A DNA stretch of 64,000 nucleotides from Agapetus fuscipes (taxonomy: Eukaryota; Arthropoda; Insecta; Trichoptera; Glossosomatidae). Position 1 is the first letter of the stretch. Every line of letters starts with the position of its first letter. The stretch is from contig OX637339.1 of NCBI GenBank assembly GCA_951799405.1, positions 806,001-870,000 on the forward strand, in the 5' to 3' direction. Position numbers and translations under genes: made by a program. A model generated the notes under the pieces. That model was given only the letters and a program-made list of their open reading frames with translations. It was not told where the DNA came from and did not search any database. Positions 1 to 11,305 of the stretch are shown here, piece by piece.

Positions 1-2303
1 TAAAAAAATAGAAAACATGCTACTTAACATTAAATGGGAAAACGTTGCAGCAAAATACGACTGTCCTATATTATTGCTTAACGAAGTTGTCGGAATATTT
101 CAAAACATATATGAAAAATGTACTTATGAACAACAGGTCCTGACAAGTAAACAAAACAATGAAGGTTGGATTACCCACAACTTACAACAAATGATGCACG
201 ATAGGGACAAATCCTTTAGAAAATGGAGAAGTTGCCCAACAAATAATAGATATAGAAATAAATACGTCAAACTACGAAATAGAACGACTGTGGAAATAAA
301 AAAAGCAAAAATAAATTATTATCAAACCGAATTTGAAAAAACGAAAGGGAATATGATTAAAACCTGGAAAACGGTAAATCGCTTACTAGGAAAAAATGTA
401 AATTCCATCGATGACGTTGTTATGAAACACCTAGGCACAAATACGAATGTGAAAGACATAGTAAATAACTTTGCCTCCAGTTTCATTTCTGAGGTAGAAA
501 AAATTAAACATAATTGCCAAATCAAACTTCTACCGAACAACTCACCACATGCTAATAAACAAATGCAATCTTTACGTATCCCATATGCAAAACCAACCGA
601 AATTCAAAAAATCATATCTGAACTAAATCCACAAAAATCTACTGGCATAGACTGTATTAGAATAAAGGATATCAAGTTTGTGAAAGATAACATAAGCGCA
701 ACACTATGTAAAATATTAAACATGTGTATTTCTAAGGGTATGTACCCTGACAGTCTAAAAATATCAATAATAAGGCCCATTTACAAAGGAAATTCACACA
801 AGGAATACTATAACTACAGACCCATCTCTATTTTAACATGCATAAATAAAATTTTTGAAACATACCTGGTCCAAAAAATAACTAAATACCTTGACAAGAA
901 TGCAATCATAAATACCCAACAATATGGATTCCAAAAAAGGAAAAACACAACGCAGCTTTTGACTGATTTTGCAAATACCATAAACCAGGCATTAAATAAC
1001 AAGAAACATGTGATAGTTATATTTGTGGACTATGCAAAAGCCTTCGATACCCTGGACCATCTTCGCCTTGAAGAATGCTTGGATGATGCCGGGATCAGAG
1101 GAAAATACAAACAACTGCTAACAAACTATCTACAAAATCGACACATAACAGTGAAAATAAAAGACACAGCAAAAATACAAGAATAAACACGGGAGTGGCA
1201 CAAGGATCGGTCATTGGACCCTTAGAATACTTGCTTTACTGCAATTCCATGACTAAAGTCACATCACAAACAATTTGTTATCAATTTGCAGATGATACAG
1301 CTATAGTATCAATCGGTGACACTCAAAAAGATGCACAGCAGAAACTGCAAGCAGACTTTAACCAAGTGATAAAATGGTCACACGACTATAGTCTAACGAT
1401 CAACATGGAAAAAACAAAAGTCATAAACATCACCTCCCCATATAATAAACATAGGGAAGATATAACAATATATGCCCACACATACGAATGCTTTCACAAA
1501 GCTCTACGAGACTGTGTTTGTGCAAAAATAAATGTTGTGAATAAGTACAAGTACTTAGGTCTCATCATAGATTCCTACTTCAACTGGGAGGAGCAAGTCA
1601 AGACAGTCTGTAACAAGCTAAGGATATGCCTTCTGAACATGTACCATCTAAAACCATACCTGCCATACACAGTGCTAAGACTGGTTTACATGGGGTTGGT
1701 TGAGCCGATTATTACCTATGGACTAAGAATATGGGGCCTTACTTTTAAATCGTATATCGACAGGATCCTGAACATACAAATCAGAATATTAAAATGCATA
1801 GTTCCAAAAGAAATAAAAAAAGAAGCAAAAGATAATCACAATATATTATTTAACTATGTCAACGTCTTATCGGTGGAAAATCTATGCAAATACAAAATAA
1901 TGACGGATCATTTTCTTGACGATGAGCACAAAATAAAAATATCGCACCCAAATGAGACAAGACTAGTTTCGGCACAGCGGCTGAGGGAGCCTCGGCAGGT
2001 AAATTACTACGGGAAGAGAACATTGGCATGTGTTATCCCTAAACTATATAACCAGCTTCCAAAAAGCATAAATGAAGATAAAAATATAAATAAATTTAAA
2101 AAAAACATTAAGACACACTTTAAACACCTAAAGGTTAATGTATAAGGATTATATATAAGAAACATATATAAGAAATCAATATTATAAATATGGTAATGTA
2201 ACCTGCAGACAAGCCTCGGCTTTGCGGGAACAATTAAATACATTGTATGTATTGTAAAAAAATATTAAGATAATAAAGGTAAATATATAAAAAAAAAAAA
2301 AAA
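1..2303 (+). mobile_element. Jockey/CR1-type LINE, 3' portion
   Basis: The element is already under way at the window edge, so its endonuclease part is not seen. The reverse transcriptase region is followed by about 155 nt of 3' UTR and a poly(A) tail near 2290-2303, which fixes the plus orientation. A related but distinct LINE tail sits inside the zinc-finger array at 30850-31558. The clade is inferred from RT motif style only. Confidence 0.9.
17..2145 (+). pseudogene. LINE reverse transcriptase, frameshifted
   Basis: The product would copy the LINE RNA into DNA at a nicked target. Visible RT blocks in order are the finger region with NYRPISIL (about 810-835), the motif A region FVDYAKAFDTLDH (about 1024-1062), NTGVAQGSVIGP (about 1186-1221) and the catalytic FADDTAI (about 1288-1308). 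A YKYLGLIID block and the long C-terminal region follow. Codons 17-1186 and the part after 1186 are in different frames, and the shift lies at about 1180 just before the GVAQGSVIGP block, so the copy cannot make a full enzyme. The downstream half is otherwise open to the TAA at 2145. Confidence 0.88.
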
Positions 2304-3400
2304 AATTTATGCTCAACTGCAGAAAACTGTCTGTTTTTGTCTCCGACCCACAGTATCAACTCCTTGCGAGTTGGATCAGGTAATTTGGCCAGGTCGTGAG
2401 TCAGAATCCAGCGGGTTCTCTTCGGAGAATGGATCTGTACTTTCTTTCTTGTTTACATGTTTTGGACGCGGGTTGTCTTTTGATTGCGGACTCAAAGTAC
2501 ACACTCTCATGAGTGATGTCAGGTAATTTGGCCAGGTCACAATCCAAGGTCACCAGCTGTTTATCCAACACTGTACCTTCTTTAATCTGTTTCATTATTT
2601 TTGTATTTTATTACTTTGTCTACGTTTATTGCCTGCATGATTTTTCAACTTTCCAAGTTTTGATAAAAACTTGGTGGCGCTCAAAAAGGGAACAAGAAGG
2701 AGAGCTGAGCTAGTCCAGATGTAGACATCAAGAGAACATCTGTGAACATCATAGGCAATACACCTTGACAAAGGTGGTATGCGGCCGAACGCTGTGAAGG
2801 CGTGGGAAGACGTAGTGAGCACGTCTTGGGAGAGGGTGGAGCCCTTGCCGGTAACGCTGGAGTGCGTTGGAGCAGTCCAAGGGGACTGGACACAATCTGG
2901 GATGATTGTGGGGCGCTTGGGAGAAGTGTGAGGAGTGGTTTGACGTAACCGGGATACTTCTGCAATCCAACGGGATTGGCAACGACGGAGTGCGTTGGAA
3001 GTCTTACGAGACTTGAAGTCTGACGGGACTTGGTACCAGTCTGACGAGACTTGGGGGAGTCTGCTGACTCAATTTTTTGAAATCACCTTGGAGTGATGGG
3101 TACGCCAGGCTTGCATCTTCGGATGGCGCCAATGGATTGTATCCCTGTGTTTATTTATTATGTTATTTATTGACGGAAGGAAGGTTTTCGCCATGTGGGC
3201 AAAACCTGAGGACACACTGGAACCCAAGGAGAAGAGTGGTATGAAGATTGACCACCTCCTGAAGCCAGGCCTAGACTACTAAAAGCATTGTTAGCTGGGA
3301 CAGTCACCACGGCGTAGTGTTTGCCGGGGAGTTTAGTTATTGTCATGTACGTCGGCGTATACTGCACGGAGGCAGTATATACGGAATGTTGACTCACTCA
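2304..3400. other. Unassigned region with dense short-hairpin array
   Basis: No convincing reading frame is present. At least 17 short inverted repeats lie between 2357 and 3125, thirteen of them in 2761-3125, with stems of 4-8 bp and mostly 4-7 nt loops. Examples are 2653-2674, 2761-2776 (CACCTT/AAGGTG), 2807-2827 (AAGACGT/ACGTCTT), 2873-2888, 2891-2910, 2963-2978, 2999-3014 and 3057-3070. An 8-bp stem follows at 3358-3379. The phrase TCAGGTAATTTGGCCAGGTC occurs twice, near 2376 and 2519. It could be the end of an unrecognised retroelement or a structured RNA. I assign no function. Confidence 0.6.
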
Positions 3401-5230
3401 GAAACCCCTCAGAAGGGCTTGCTTCGGGGCGTACGCTAGTTACCACCCTATACCTGCCCGGGCAATGATCAACGCTTCTTCGTTGTTCATTGAAGCAAAA
3501 ACCCTAGCACCCAACTTTGTGACTAGGGCTAGAGTCCTAAATCGTCGCTGGTCGGAGCGGTCAAGAAATGCCGACAGAGTGTGGTCAGTACTGTGTGTCT
3601 TCAGACCGGTATTGTCACATCTCGAGCGGGAGATCTTCACCTCTACTTCAATACTACAACATCTGTCTAATAATTCACTACGGCCATCGGCCCGATCGGA
3701 TATGCGGACTTTGTGGCCAACAAATCTAACTTTGGGGCTTTTTCAAAGTTTTGTGCTAGCTATGGCGAGAACTCGTCTGTCTAATTAGACCGATTTTCTT
3801 TCTTCTTTTCTTTATTCTTTCCCACCTCTATGGTGGTTGGCCACTTAGTCTGGAGAGCACCTCCCGAACAGTCTCAGTAGTAACATCTCGAATTTAGGCC
3901 TTAAGTCATATGTTAAGACGCTCAGAATCACTTTGCATTTTTGTTTGTAAAATTAAAATCCTCGAGCCCTAAACCCCACGGCCATAATCTTTTAGTGATT
4001 TCTGAGCCTCCTTTGCTTTGTGTAAACACTTGGGAAAGTGTAGCTTCACGGGAGGGCCTTCTGCCACTCGCATCTCACATAACTTTTGCATGCGAGTCCT
4101 GTGACACATCCCCGGATGGGATGGATATACAGGGCGTGGGTCAGTGGAGGGGAGACTGACCCCTGAGAGAAGGTGTTGTCTAATATTTTTGTATTTTCTC
4201 ATGTAATTTATGTATGTAATATGTATACCCTGTACTTCATGTATATAATATGTATAACCTGTACTTCCCAATCCCAGGATTACCTGTGTTGAATAGTGAG
4301 ATCAGTGTGCCACGCCCTCTCGCGTTGCACTGGCCAATGAACGGGCCACCTCATTGTTTTTCCATGGTGTTCCTACCTCCTTTCCGCCTCTCTTGGTTTC
4401 TTATCGGTTCTTCCAAAAGAGTGTGAATCGAACCGAAGGATCATAAGTAGTTAGATCCTTTCCTTTTGTAACCCACATGTAACAGACAACTTGTTATTGT
4501 TTTGTATGAGAGCTCACCACGTTGTGCTTATTGACTGCTTGCTGGATGATTTTGGTCTGTTAGGCAGGTAGATACTTAAAAATAAATTTCAGTGTACAAA
4601 GGCAAAATTTTTGTGTGTTCCAGAGCAATAAGTGAAAAACGAGCAGCTAGACTCGTTAGTGCTTAGGGTCTTGTACCCCAAATGTGAATTGTGTGCCACC
4701 ATTAAAACTTAGAACAAAGACCAAATTCTACCACTTAATAATCATGACTTAAATTTTTATTATTTTACAAGAACAAAACATCACTTTTACAATTTTATTT
4801 TATTTTGTCTTAACTATGTAATGTACAAATTTGTTTCTGTGTCAATTTCAATTTGCTTGTCTCATAATATTTTACACCATTTCTTATACATATTTTAAAC
4901 CTGTTTCAGAGCTACCTGTGTACAATTCATGTCGTCTGCGTACGACCTCTTCTCTGTATGTCTTGTTCAACCACCGCCACCTACGCTTCGCACTGACTGG
5001 TATACTGTTAAACATATATTTTAAACTAACTTATGTCTGAACACAACGTCAAAAACTCACTTCGCTGGATTCTCTGCGCGAGGTGCGTTTTTGCCTCAGC
5101 GACGAGCGGGAATGTCAGGTAGCTAGCATGTCGGATAGCTACCTGTGGAAAAAAAAAAGAAGAAGAAGAAGACATGATCTGTCAAAACATTATACCTGTC
5201 AAAGGAAAAATAATGTCTTTACCAACTTAA
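3401..5230. other. Intergenic or unclassified repeat DNA
   Basis: No coding region is convincing. A 107-codon open frame at 3465-3788 has no recognisable domain. Local structure includes an inverted repeat TCGGTTC/GAACCGA at about 4406-4439 and a perfect 10-bp stem CAGGTAGCTA/TAGCTACCTG at 5116-5145, just before an A-rich (GAA)n stretch. An AT-rich stretch covers about 4740-5040. Confidence 0.4.
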
Positions 5231-6110
5231 AAGAAATTGAAGCGCATCTTTAGCCACAGAAATTGAACCGGATCAAGATTAGAGGAAGAAGACAGGCTGA
5301 GATTGACAGTTGGGAGGGAAACACTTAAAATCCCCGGTTAAGCTCCGCATCGCGCTGGTAGGGAGTTTATAAAAGGCGTCGACCCCCCACAATCGGGGAC
5401 ACAAGCTCTTCAACACCTGAACCAATAACACCTACCAGGCGTGGCCAAGAACATCTATCGGAGAAGGCTTGAGTCGCCGTTGTTGCCTGCACCACACAGC
5501 CCCTGGCCGCGCCTGGGTCCCCCGTGGAGGATTCCTCGGAAGGAAGGAGCCCCTGCTTTCTACCCATCGCCAGCGCCCGCTTGGCTACTCGATATCCGGA
5601 GCCCCGTGCCCAAAGTTCCTCAGGAGGACGGAGCACCTGCCCCGTCCAGCCGAGCGCACCCGTCTTATCGCGGGCTGAGCCCCGTGCCGCAATTCCTCCG
5701 GAGTGTGGAGCCCGACATCCCGCCAAAAGCGTTGCCGTGCCCGAGGCCGGCGCCCCAGCATCGACTACCCGCATCCCAGCATCAAGACTTCTCTCCGTCC
5801 CCGTGAGCTAATCGAAAATTTAAATACATTATCTAATTTCACCTAGAACCAGTCAGTCGTGCAGTTTAGCGTGGTGATGCTCTCATTTCTCATAATTTAA
5901 AATAAATCCCGTCTTTCCTTTACCCGGTTTTTCTCTCCATCGCCTATATTTTTGAACCTCTTTAGCATCAGTGGAAAGCGAGCAAGGTGTTGGGCCTGAA
6001 CACCACCCTGAGGAGTCTTTTGCTAGCCGGGCAACTGCAAAAGCGCGCAACCCAACCTCAAAGGGCCCCCTTGTCAGTAGAACCCGTCCTAACCTCAAAA
6101 TGGTCTGCCT
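5231..6110 (+). promoter_or_regulatory. GC-rich block with TATA box, possible solo LTR or promoter
   Basis: A TTTATAAAAGG box lies at about 5367-5377, followed by a GC-rich transcribed-like block. AATAAA lies at about 5901-5906. The order TATA box, GC-rich leader, AATAAA is what a solo LTR would show, but I could not define TG/CA ends or a TSD. Within 5510-5720 a motif of about 110 bp is loosely repeated (GAGCCCCGTGCC...TCCTC). A long open frame at 5441-5806 is proline-rich, starts at GTG, overlaps open frames on both strands and is best explained by GC content. Confidence 0.35.
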
Positions 6111-6177
6111 TTCCAGGTAGGGCCATGGAGGTACAGTGGAGCGCCTGTAGTGGAGCGCCTTCAGTGGTCATCACAAT

Positions 6178-6478
6178 ATGATAGCTCCAGCCACCACAAG
6201 CAGCAGAACAGCAACACTGCGATCAGCAGCATCATGTCGAAGTCGGATAGAGTTTCCAAGAAGGGAAAAGAAGACGGTTTTTGGAGATCGAGCCTTCAAG
6301 GTGGCTGCTCCAACGATATGGAACGGCCTCCCAGATGACCTGCGCGAAATGGATCTGGAGAGCACTTTTAGAAAGGGGTTGAAGACTCACCTGTTCGCGC
6401 GCTCATATGAGCAAGCGCCTTTGGGATGACCAAGAGTCATGAAAAGGCGCTACAAAAAGATTGTATTATTATTATTGA
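6178..6478 (+). mobile_element. CR1/L2-like LINE 3' end fragment
   Basis: The reading frame 6178-6429 encodes the typical C-terminal LINE tail with GDRAFKVAAPTIWNGLP followed by a ...FRKGLKTHLF stretch. It is followed by about 35 nt and a short (ATT)n run at about 6465-6476. The 5' part is missing, so this is a 5'-truncated insertion. A different LINE of the same general type is at 58437-58740. Confidence 0.75.
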
Positions 6479-6640
6479 ATGTCGGCAAGAGTTGCAGGGC
6501 TTATGTTCATTTGAGGTTTGGATTTTATTTGTAAGTACACAATCAGCATTTGTAAGCGCGAACTACACGTGTTTGTTTGTGGGCATACATCTGAGAGCTT
6601 TGAATGAATATATCCTTGCAACTTAGATTATAGATTATCA
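6476..6640 (+). repeat. Repeat family A, 5'-truncated copy
   Basis: This is the 3' two-thirds of the dispersed family whose full form runs from CCTTGACTTATAGGTTGG to an (AGATTATAG)n tail. It starts mid-element directly after the (ATT)n of the preceding LINE and ends in TTAGATTATAGATTATC. Confidence 0.8.
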
Positions 6641-7091
6641 CAAAAGATTGTATAAATGTTTATACTCTAAAAAGAATGTACACATTAATGGTAAGAAGTA
6701 TCTTGAAGTATAATAATTGTACAATAAGGGTCCTATTGAAAGGGTACAAAATAAATTTCTCAGGTATATAATAATATTATTATATTATAGTTAATAAATA
6801 ATATAATAAGTAAATAATAATATAAATAATAAAAAAAAAAACATCTACTTAATTACTCAACTGAATTAGTATTTAAAAAATGTAAAGTTCCCTCAGTAGA
6901 TATCAAAAAAAAAAACTAAAGAAAAAACAACAAATAAAATTAGAAACAAATCAATCAACAAGATGTAAACATAACCTTAAAATGTCAAAATTTGACAGGA
7001 AACCATTCAGGAAACATTATCAAAATAGCTTCATTTATGTTGGAGTAACAAACTTTAATAAATTACCGACGGAACTGGAAAAGCACTTTTG
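6641..7091 (+). pseudogene. Degenerate Jockey/CR1-like LINE tail
   Basis: Pieces of a LINE C-terminus can be read: an IERVQNKFLRYI-like block at about 6735-6775, then an open stretch ending in TNFNKLPTELEKHF with a stop at 7089-7091. Between them lie AT-rich repeats (TAATAATATTATTATA) at about 6765-6835. It abuts the next LINE fragment without a recognisable tail, so it is a relic. Confidence 0.6.
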
Positions 7092-7093
7092 AA

Positions 7094-9358
7094 TGTGAGA
7101 CTCGCCATCTATGTAAATAGCAGGGCGTGTGTCAGGGTGGATGGAGAATACAGCGAGTATTATAATGTGTACAAGGGTGTGAGACAGGGTTGCATAATGA
7201 GCCCATGGTTATTCAATATAATCATGGATCATTGTGTTAAACAAGCGAATCTGGAAGGACATGGCATACAAATTGGAGAGAGAAAAGTCGGAGTTCTGCT
7301 TTATGCTGATGACGCAGTATTAATTGCTGATTCAGCAGCGGAACTCCAGACAATGCTCTCTAGTTTGAACCATGCTCTGTGTGCAAACAAGTTGAAAATT
7401 AATGCAAGTAAGACGAAAGTACTGATTTTTGACAGAAGGGATGAAACTAAAGAATGCACATTCTAGTTGAATGGTACGAAAGTTGAAATTGTGGATGAAT
7501 TTAGATACTTGGGAAGTATGTTTGAAAAGAATGAAAAGATGACAAGAGAACTTGAGAATAGGGTGTGCAAGGGAAAGCAAGTGGTCGGTGCAATAGGAAG
7601 AATAGCAAAGAACAAGCGATTGACGATGGATCTGAGAATGGCGGTAGGGGCAAGTGGTGTACCTCTGGACGCTGTGTACCTTTGGACACCATCATATCTC
7701 TGGAAATACAGAAGATTAAAAATCCTCACATAAACGGGGATATTATATTTTTGATAGCTCTACATATTATTGTGTGTAACTTGTCATCACCTACAACACG
7801 TGCCCGTTTTTTACAATTCAAGTTTTCAGCAACAAAAAGTTAGTTTTTATGCATTTTTCAACAGTTTTCATGGTGTGATTATGAAATATTTTAGTCAAAT
7901 GAAAATACCAATTTAGGGCTTAGGGAGTGCTTAAAACGATAGAGCATTCATTTGCCTTATTTTGAACCTCAAAATTAAATGTCAGTTGATGTTTTAATTT
8001 AGTATCATTTGTGTACCTCTGGACACATTTTTGCGTGTACCTATGGACGTCCAAAGGTACACGCCTTGTGTCCACCGGTACTCAACTTAAAATAAAATGC
8101 TTGTTAGACTATTCTAATTTATTTTTATATCCATCTTTTAGTTGGTCAAACGAATCAAATTTGCTCATGTGATACCTTGAAAAAGTAATCAAATTCTCCT
8201 AATCATGGATAACCACGATTCCCATATAAATATACAAGTTTTCGAAAAAGCAAAAGAATCGAGAGTTTTCATTTTAACTTTGCATCCTCACACTTTTCAT
8301 AAAATGCAGCGTTTGGATTAAGGTGTTTTTGGATCAGATTCATACGATTCCGAAGAGATGAATGAATTCTACATGGAAAATAAAAAATATTTTTTATATT
8401 ATTTGTTGTTATAAGGTAGGTTCTTCTAACAATATATATTACTTGTTTTTAATAATCGCTATCAAAATTTTTTGTTGTCATTTTTATAATAATAAGTTTG
8501 TACAATTTTATCACCAATAAAATATAAAATAATACTATGTTTAATCATTTTTAAACTACTTAATTTTTTTGATGTCCAGAGGTACACATGCTGTCCCAAG
8601 GTACACTTACCCCTGTCCACAGGTACACACCCATAAGTGTACCTCTGGACAAAAATGCGATTTTTGGGGGAAAGGTCGTAACACAACACATGTCAATATT
8701 ATACAAAACTAAAAATAAGTTGTTTATGCACAATTAGACAATGAATACATAACATAAACAATCTTCTCTCTACCTTTCTTAACTTGCGAGAAAAAAAATA
8801 TTAAGTCGAAAAAAAAACGGCGTGTCCATAGGTACACCACTTGCCCCTACACAATGGCATATTGTTACTGACTTTGATGTATGGAAGTGAAGCATGGACA
8901 GTGAATGATAGCGAAATGAGTAAAGTATGTACGGTGGAAATGAAGCATTTGAGAAGTATGACAGGAAAAACTTTGAGGGATAGAGTTAGGAATGAATGGG
9001 TAAAAAAAAAATGTAATTTGAAAGAGGATGTGAAAGTTAAAGTACAAAAGAATGTGATGAGATGGTTTGTGCATGTGGAAAGAATGAATGATGATAGACT
9101 GACAAAGTATGTATACAAAGAAAGTGTGAAAGGAAAAAGAGGGAAGGGACGACCGAGAAAAGTATGGAGTTTGAGGAGATTGTAAAAGAATGGGATATAG
9201 GTACAAAGTGAGCGTAAAAGAAGAAAATGCATGAAAAAGGTAATGGATATGAAAGAATTGAAAGAGGTATGTCAGGATAGGAAAAAATGGAGGCAACTCT
9301 GCAGAGACTCTGGCCACCCCTAGCGGAATGGCGACAGAGTGACAGTTACAGTTACAGA
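7094..9358 (+). mobile_element. RTE-like LINE, split by a DNA element
   Basis: RT motifs are read in order: VYKGVRQGCIMSPWLFN, then YADDAVLI (catalytic) at about 7301-7324, then a stop at 7464-7466. After it come FRYLGSMFEKN, the interruption at 7647-8847, YGSEAWTVN (about 8881), WFVHVERMNDDRLTKYVY, KGRPRK and a terminal ...CRDSGHP ending near 9322. The last bases are a short ACAGTTACAGTTACAG tail with no poly(A). The 5' half is missing. Stop codons and frame changes show it is dead. The same family recurs at 26760-29057, 10200-10500 and 62797-63175. Confidence 0.85.
7647..8847. mobile_element. Non-autonomous TIR element with TA duplication
   Basis: It inserted into the LINE above. Terminal inverted repeats begin GGGGCAAGTGGTGTACCT on both ends, flanked by TA at 7645-7646 and 8848-8849. 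Removing the element and one TA restores the LINE reading AVHNGI. The motif GTGTACCTNTGGAC, or its complement, recurs about eleven times: near 7657, 7674, 8011, 8035, 8049, 8069, 8574, 8593, 8615, 8638 and 8823. No transposase is encoded. The superfamily is not certain; TA duplication suits Tc1/mariner-like elements. Confidence 0.85.
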
Positions 9359-9560
9359 ACTAAATAAATTGCACAGAATCTGCACTCTACTTTCTTGCAA
9401 AAATTAACCCACTGTATGACGTATGTAAATCTATAATCATCTACCAGCTTATGCAGTTTCAATGAAAATATAATATATCGATAATAAATCAATTTTATTC
9501 CACCGCGGTGTGTACCTGCATACCCGTGCGAGTATGGAAATAGCCATATAAATTCTTAAG
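9359..9560. other. Short unassigned spacer
   Basis: This is AT-rich sequence between a LINE end and a family A repeat. No gene or clear repeat is seen. Confidence 0.4.
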
Positions 9561-10125
9561 TCTATAATCTAATCCATAATCTAAGTTGCAAGGATATATT
9601 CATTCAATGCTCTCAGATGTATGCCCACAAACAAACACGTGTAGTTCGCGCTTACAAATGCTGATTGTGTACTTACAAATAAAATCCAAACCTCAAATGA
9701 ACATAAGCCCTGCAACTCTTGCCGACATTCCCTGAAACAGGGGTGACATTGGCAAAGTGAACCATTTTTTACAGTATGGGTGGTCAGCCTCAAACCAACC
9801 TATAAGTCAAGGAATACGAGTAATAAATAACATTTAAGTATAAAAAAAAAAAAAATAACAAAACCTTAAAAATAAATCTATACAAAAAAGTCAAAAAATT
9901 CTTATGCAAAAAATGTAGCAAACTAATAAACTAACATTACAAATCAGCATTGCAGATTAGCCGCCACTTCTTCCTGTCCTTGCATATTTCTTTCATTTCA
10001 TCCAGAGTCATAACCTTTTTCATAGAAGCTCTTCTTTTATTATGACTCTGGATATCCTGGATATAAGTGAATAAAAAATATTTGGATGATTTATTTGGTG
10101 AGCGCCGTTTTGTGTGAATCACAAC
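9561..10125 (-). mobile_element. RTE-like LINE tail joined to repeat A
   Basis: Read on the minus strand, a LINE C-terminus (MKKVMTLDEMKEICKDRKKW...) at about 9940-10060 is followed by about 130 nt with an A-rich run. Repeat A then runs at 9821-9561 and ends in TAGATTATAG-type repeats. The same order, LINE C-terminus then repeat A, is seen at 25074-25478 and 50860-51362. A at least here, and probably generally, is therefore the LINE's 3' end. Confidence 0.8.
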
Positions 10126-10195
10126 TCAAGAGCCCTCTGCGAGGTTGGTCTTCTCTGGAAAAAACGCCAATTACACAAGAAAGATCCTCGACTCA
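10081..10195 (-). repeat. SINE family B, 3' tail fragment
   Basis: On the minus strand this is the short-form B tail (GAGGGCTCTTGAG..., then CACCAAATAAATCATCC) with part of the body. It overlaps the upstream edge of the LINE tail copy. Confidence 0.65.
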
Positions 10196-10199
10196 TAGG

Positions 10200-10512
10200 T
10201 TGGTATGAAGCTGACCTCTGTAGGTACTGTACTGTATCCTGCCACCGTTTCATTAGGGGTGGCCGGTACCTCCGCAGATGCGCCTCCACTTTTTGCTGTC
10301 ATCACCTTTTTCATACATACTCTTCTCTTATTCTCACTCTGTAGGATACATTCTTTCGCAATCTCACCTATTTGGTCTAACCATTCTTTCTTCAGCCTTA
10401 CCCTTCCGCGCTTTCCTCTGACATTTCCTTTGTACACTTTCTTCGTTAGTTGTTCATCATCCATTCTTTCAAGATGTCTGAACCATCTCATCGTACTTTT
10501 TTTTTTTTTTTA
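10200..10512 (-). pseudogene. RTE-like LINE C-terminus
   Basis: The minus strand reads MRWFRHLERMDDEQLTKKVY, then a GRVRLKKEWLDQI block, KKVMTAKSG in one frame and WRRIC...TGHP in another, so there is at least one frameshift. It starts at a T-rich run (10498-10512 on the plus strand), which is its truncated 5' boundary. Confidence 0.75.
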
Positions 10513-10582
10513 AGAAATCCTGTGCGGGAGACTCCCTAGATTCTAAAGACTCTAGGGGTCTATGACACTTGTTGTAGTGCCG

Positions 10583-10823
10583 CAGAGGTGTACGAGCTTG
10601 GTCGTCGCTACAAAGCGCCAATACTCAAGCAAGACCCAGTTGCTGTAAGGCTGGATGGACCTTTGGTGACCGGTCATTGGTAAAGGTTTATGAATTTTTC
10701 AACCCAGCGAAGAGCACATTCGAAATATAAATGGTATATTTTTGTGCTCCGCCGGGAGCCGAATCCACAACCCTCCATTTACGAGTCCGAAGTGTTGCCA
10801 CTACGGACTACGGACCGGTCCAA
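10583..10823 (-). repeat. SINE family B, tRNA head and body
   Basis: The minus strand begins GGACCGGTCCGTAGTCC, the tRNA-like head, with a box B-like GGATTCGGCTCCC. It continues through ...ATATACCATTTATATTTCG into the B body and stops before either alternative 3' module. Confidence 0.75.
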
Positions 10824-10834
10824 GTATGTTACAT

Positions 10835-11230
10835 GGTACATGTATGTATGTTTTTTTATTATACTTTAGTACCTTCTTGCTTGTATTATTCTTTTGTTTA
10901 TTATTCAGTTTTTTTTTTTTTTTTTTTTTTCAAATCTCTTCACACCTGAATAGTACACATTCTAAGTTTATAACTTAACTGTATAAAATAACTTATATTA
11001 ATTTGTTATTACTTTTGATTAAATTGATTGTAAATCCCTCACCACACACAAGAGCTTTGCCTGTTTTTGATGAGGTACAGCTTATAGAACTATTTACTTA
11101 TTATGTAATAGAAATAAGTTAAAAAAAAAATGTACCAAAAATGTGTTTCTATTAAAATTAAAATATAAATATTTAAAGTATAAATTGGGCATTGGCATTT
11201 ACAATATTGATTATACATTTTTGTTAAAAT
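10835..11230. repeat. Segment duplicated at 49676-50065
   Basis: From ATGTATGTATGTTTTTTTA to TTGATTATACATTTTTGT this matches the later segment closely, apart from the length of a T run (10911-10930 against 49748-49756) and small indels. In the later copy it is contiguous with sequence matching 22665-22862 and the hexosaminidase exon. It is therefore probably downstream flank of that exon, separated here by later insertions. Confidence 0.75.
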
Positions 11231-11305
11231 ACACTGAACTTGATAATATTGAGTGACAGAAGAATGATGATTGATTTATTAAATCTATATAAAATAATTC
11301 ATCAA

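Noticed and set aside
3465..3788. 107-codon open frame
   Set aside because: No motif, no supporting context and in a repeat-like unassigned block.
5441..5806. Open frame of about 120 codons, proline-rich
   Set aside because: GC-rich block with long open frames on both strands, start at GTG, and no recognisable domain. Composition explains the openness.
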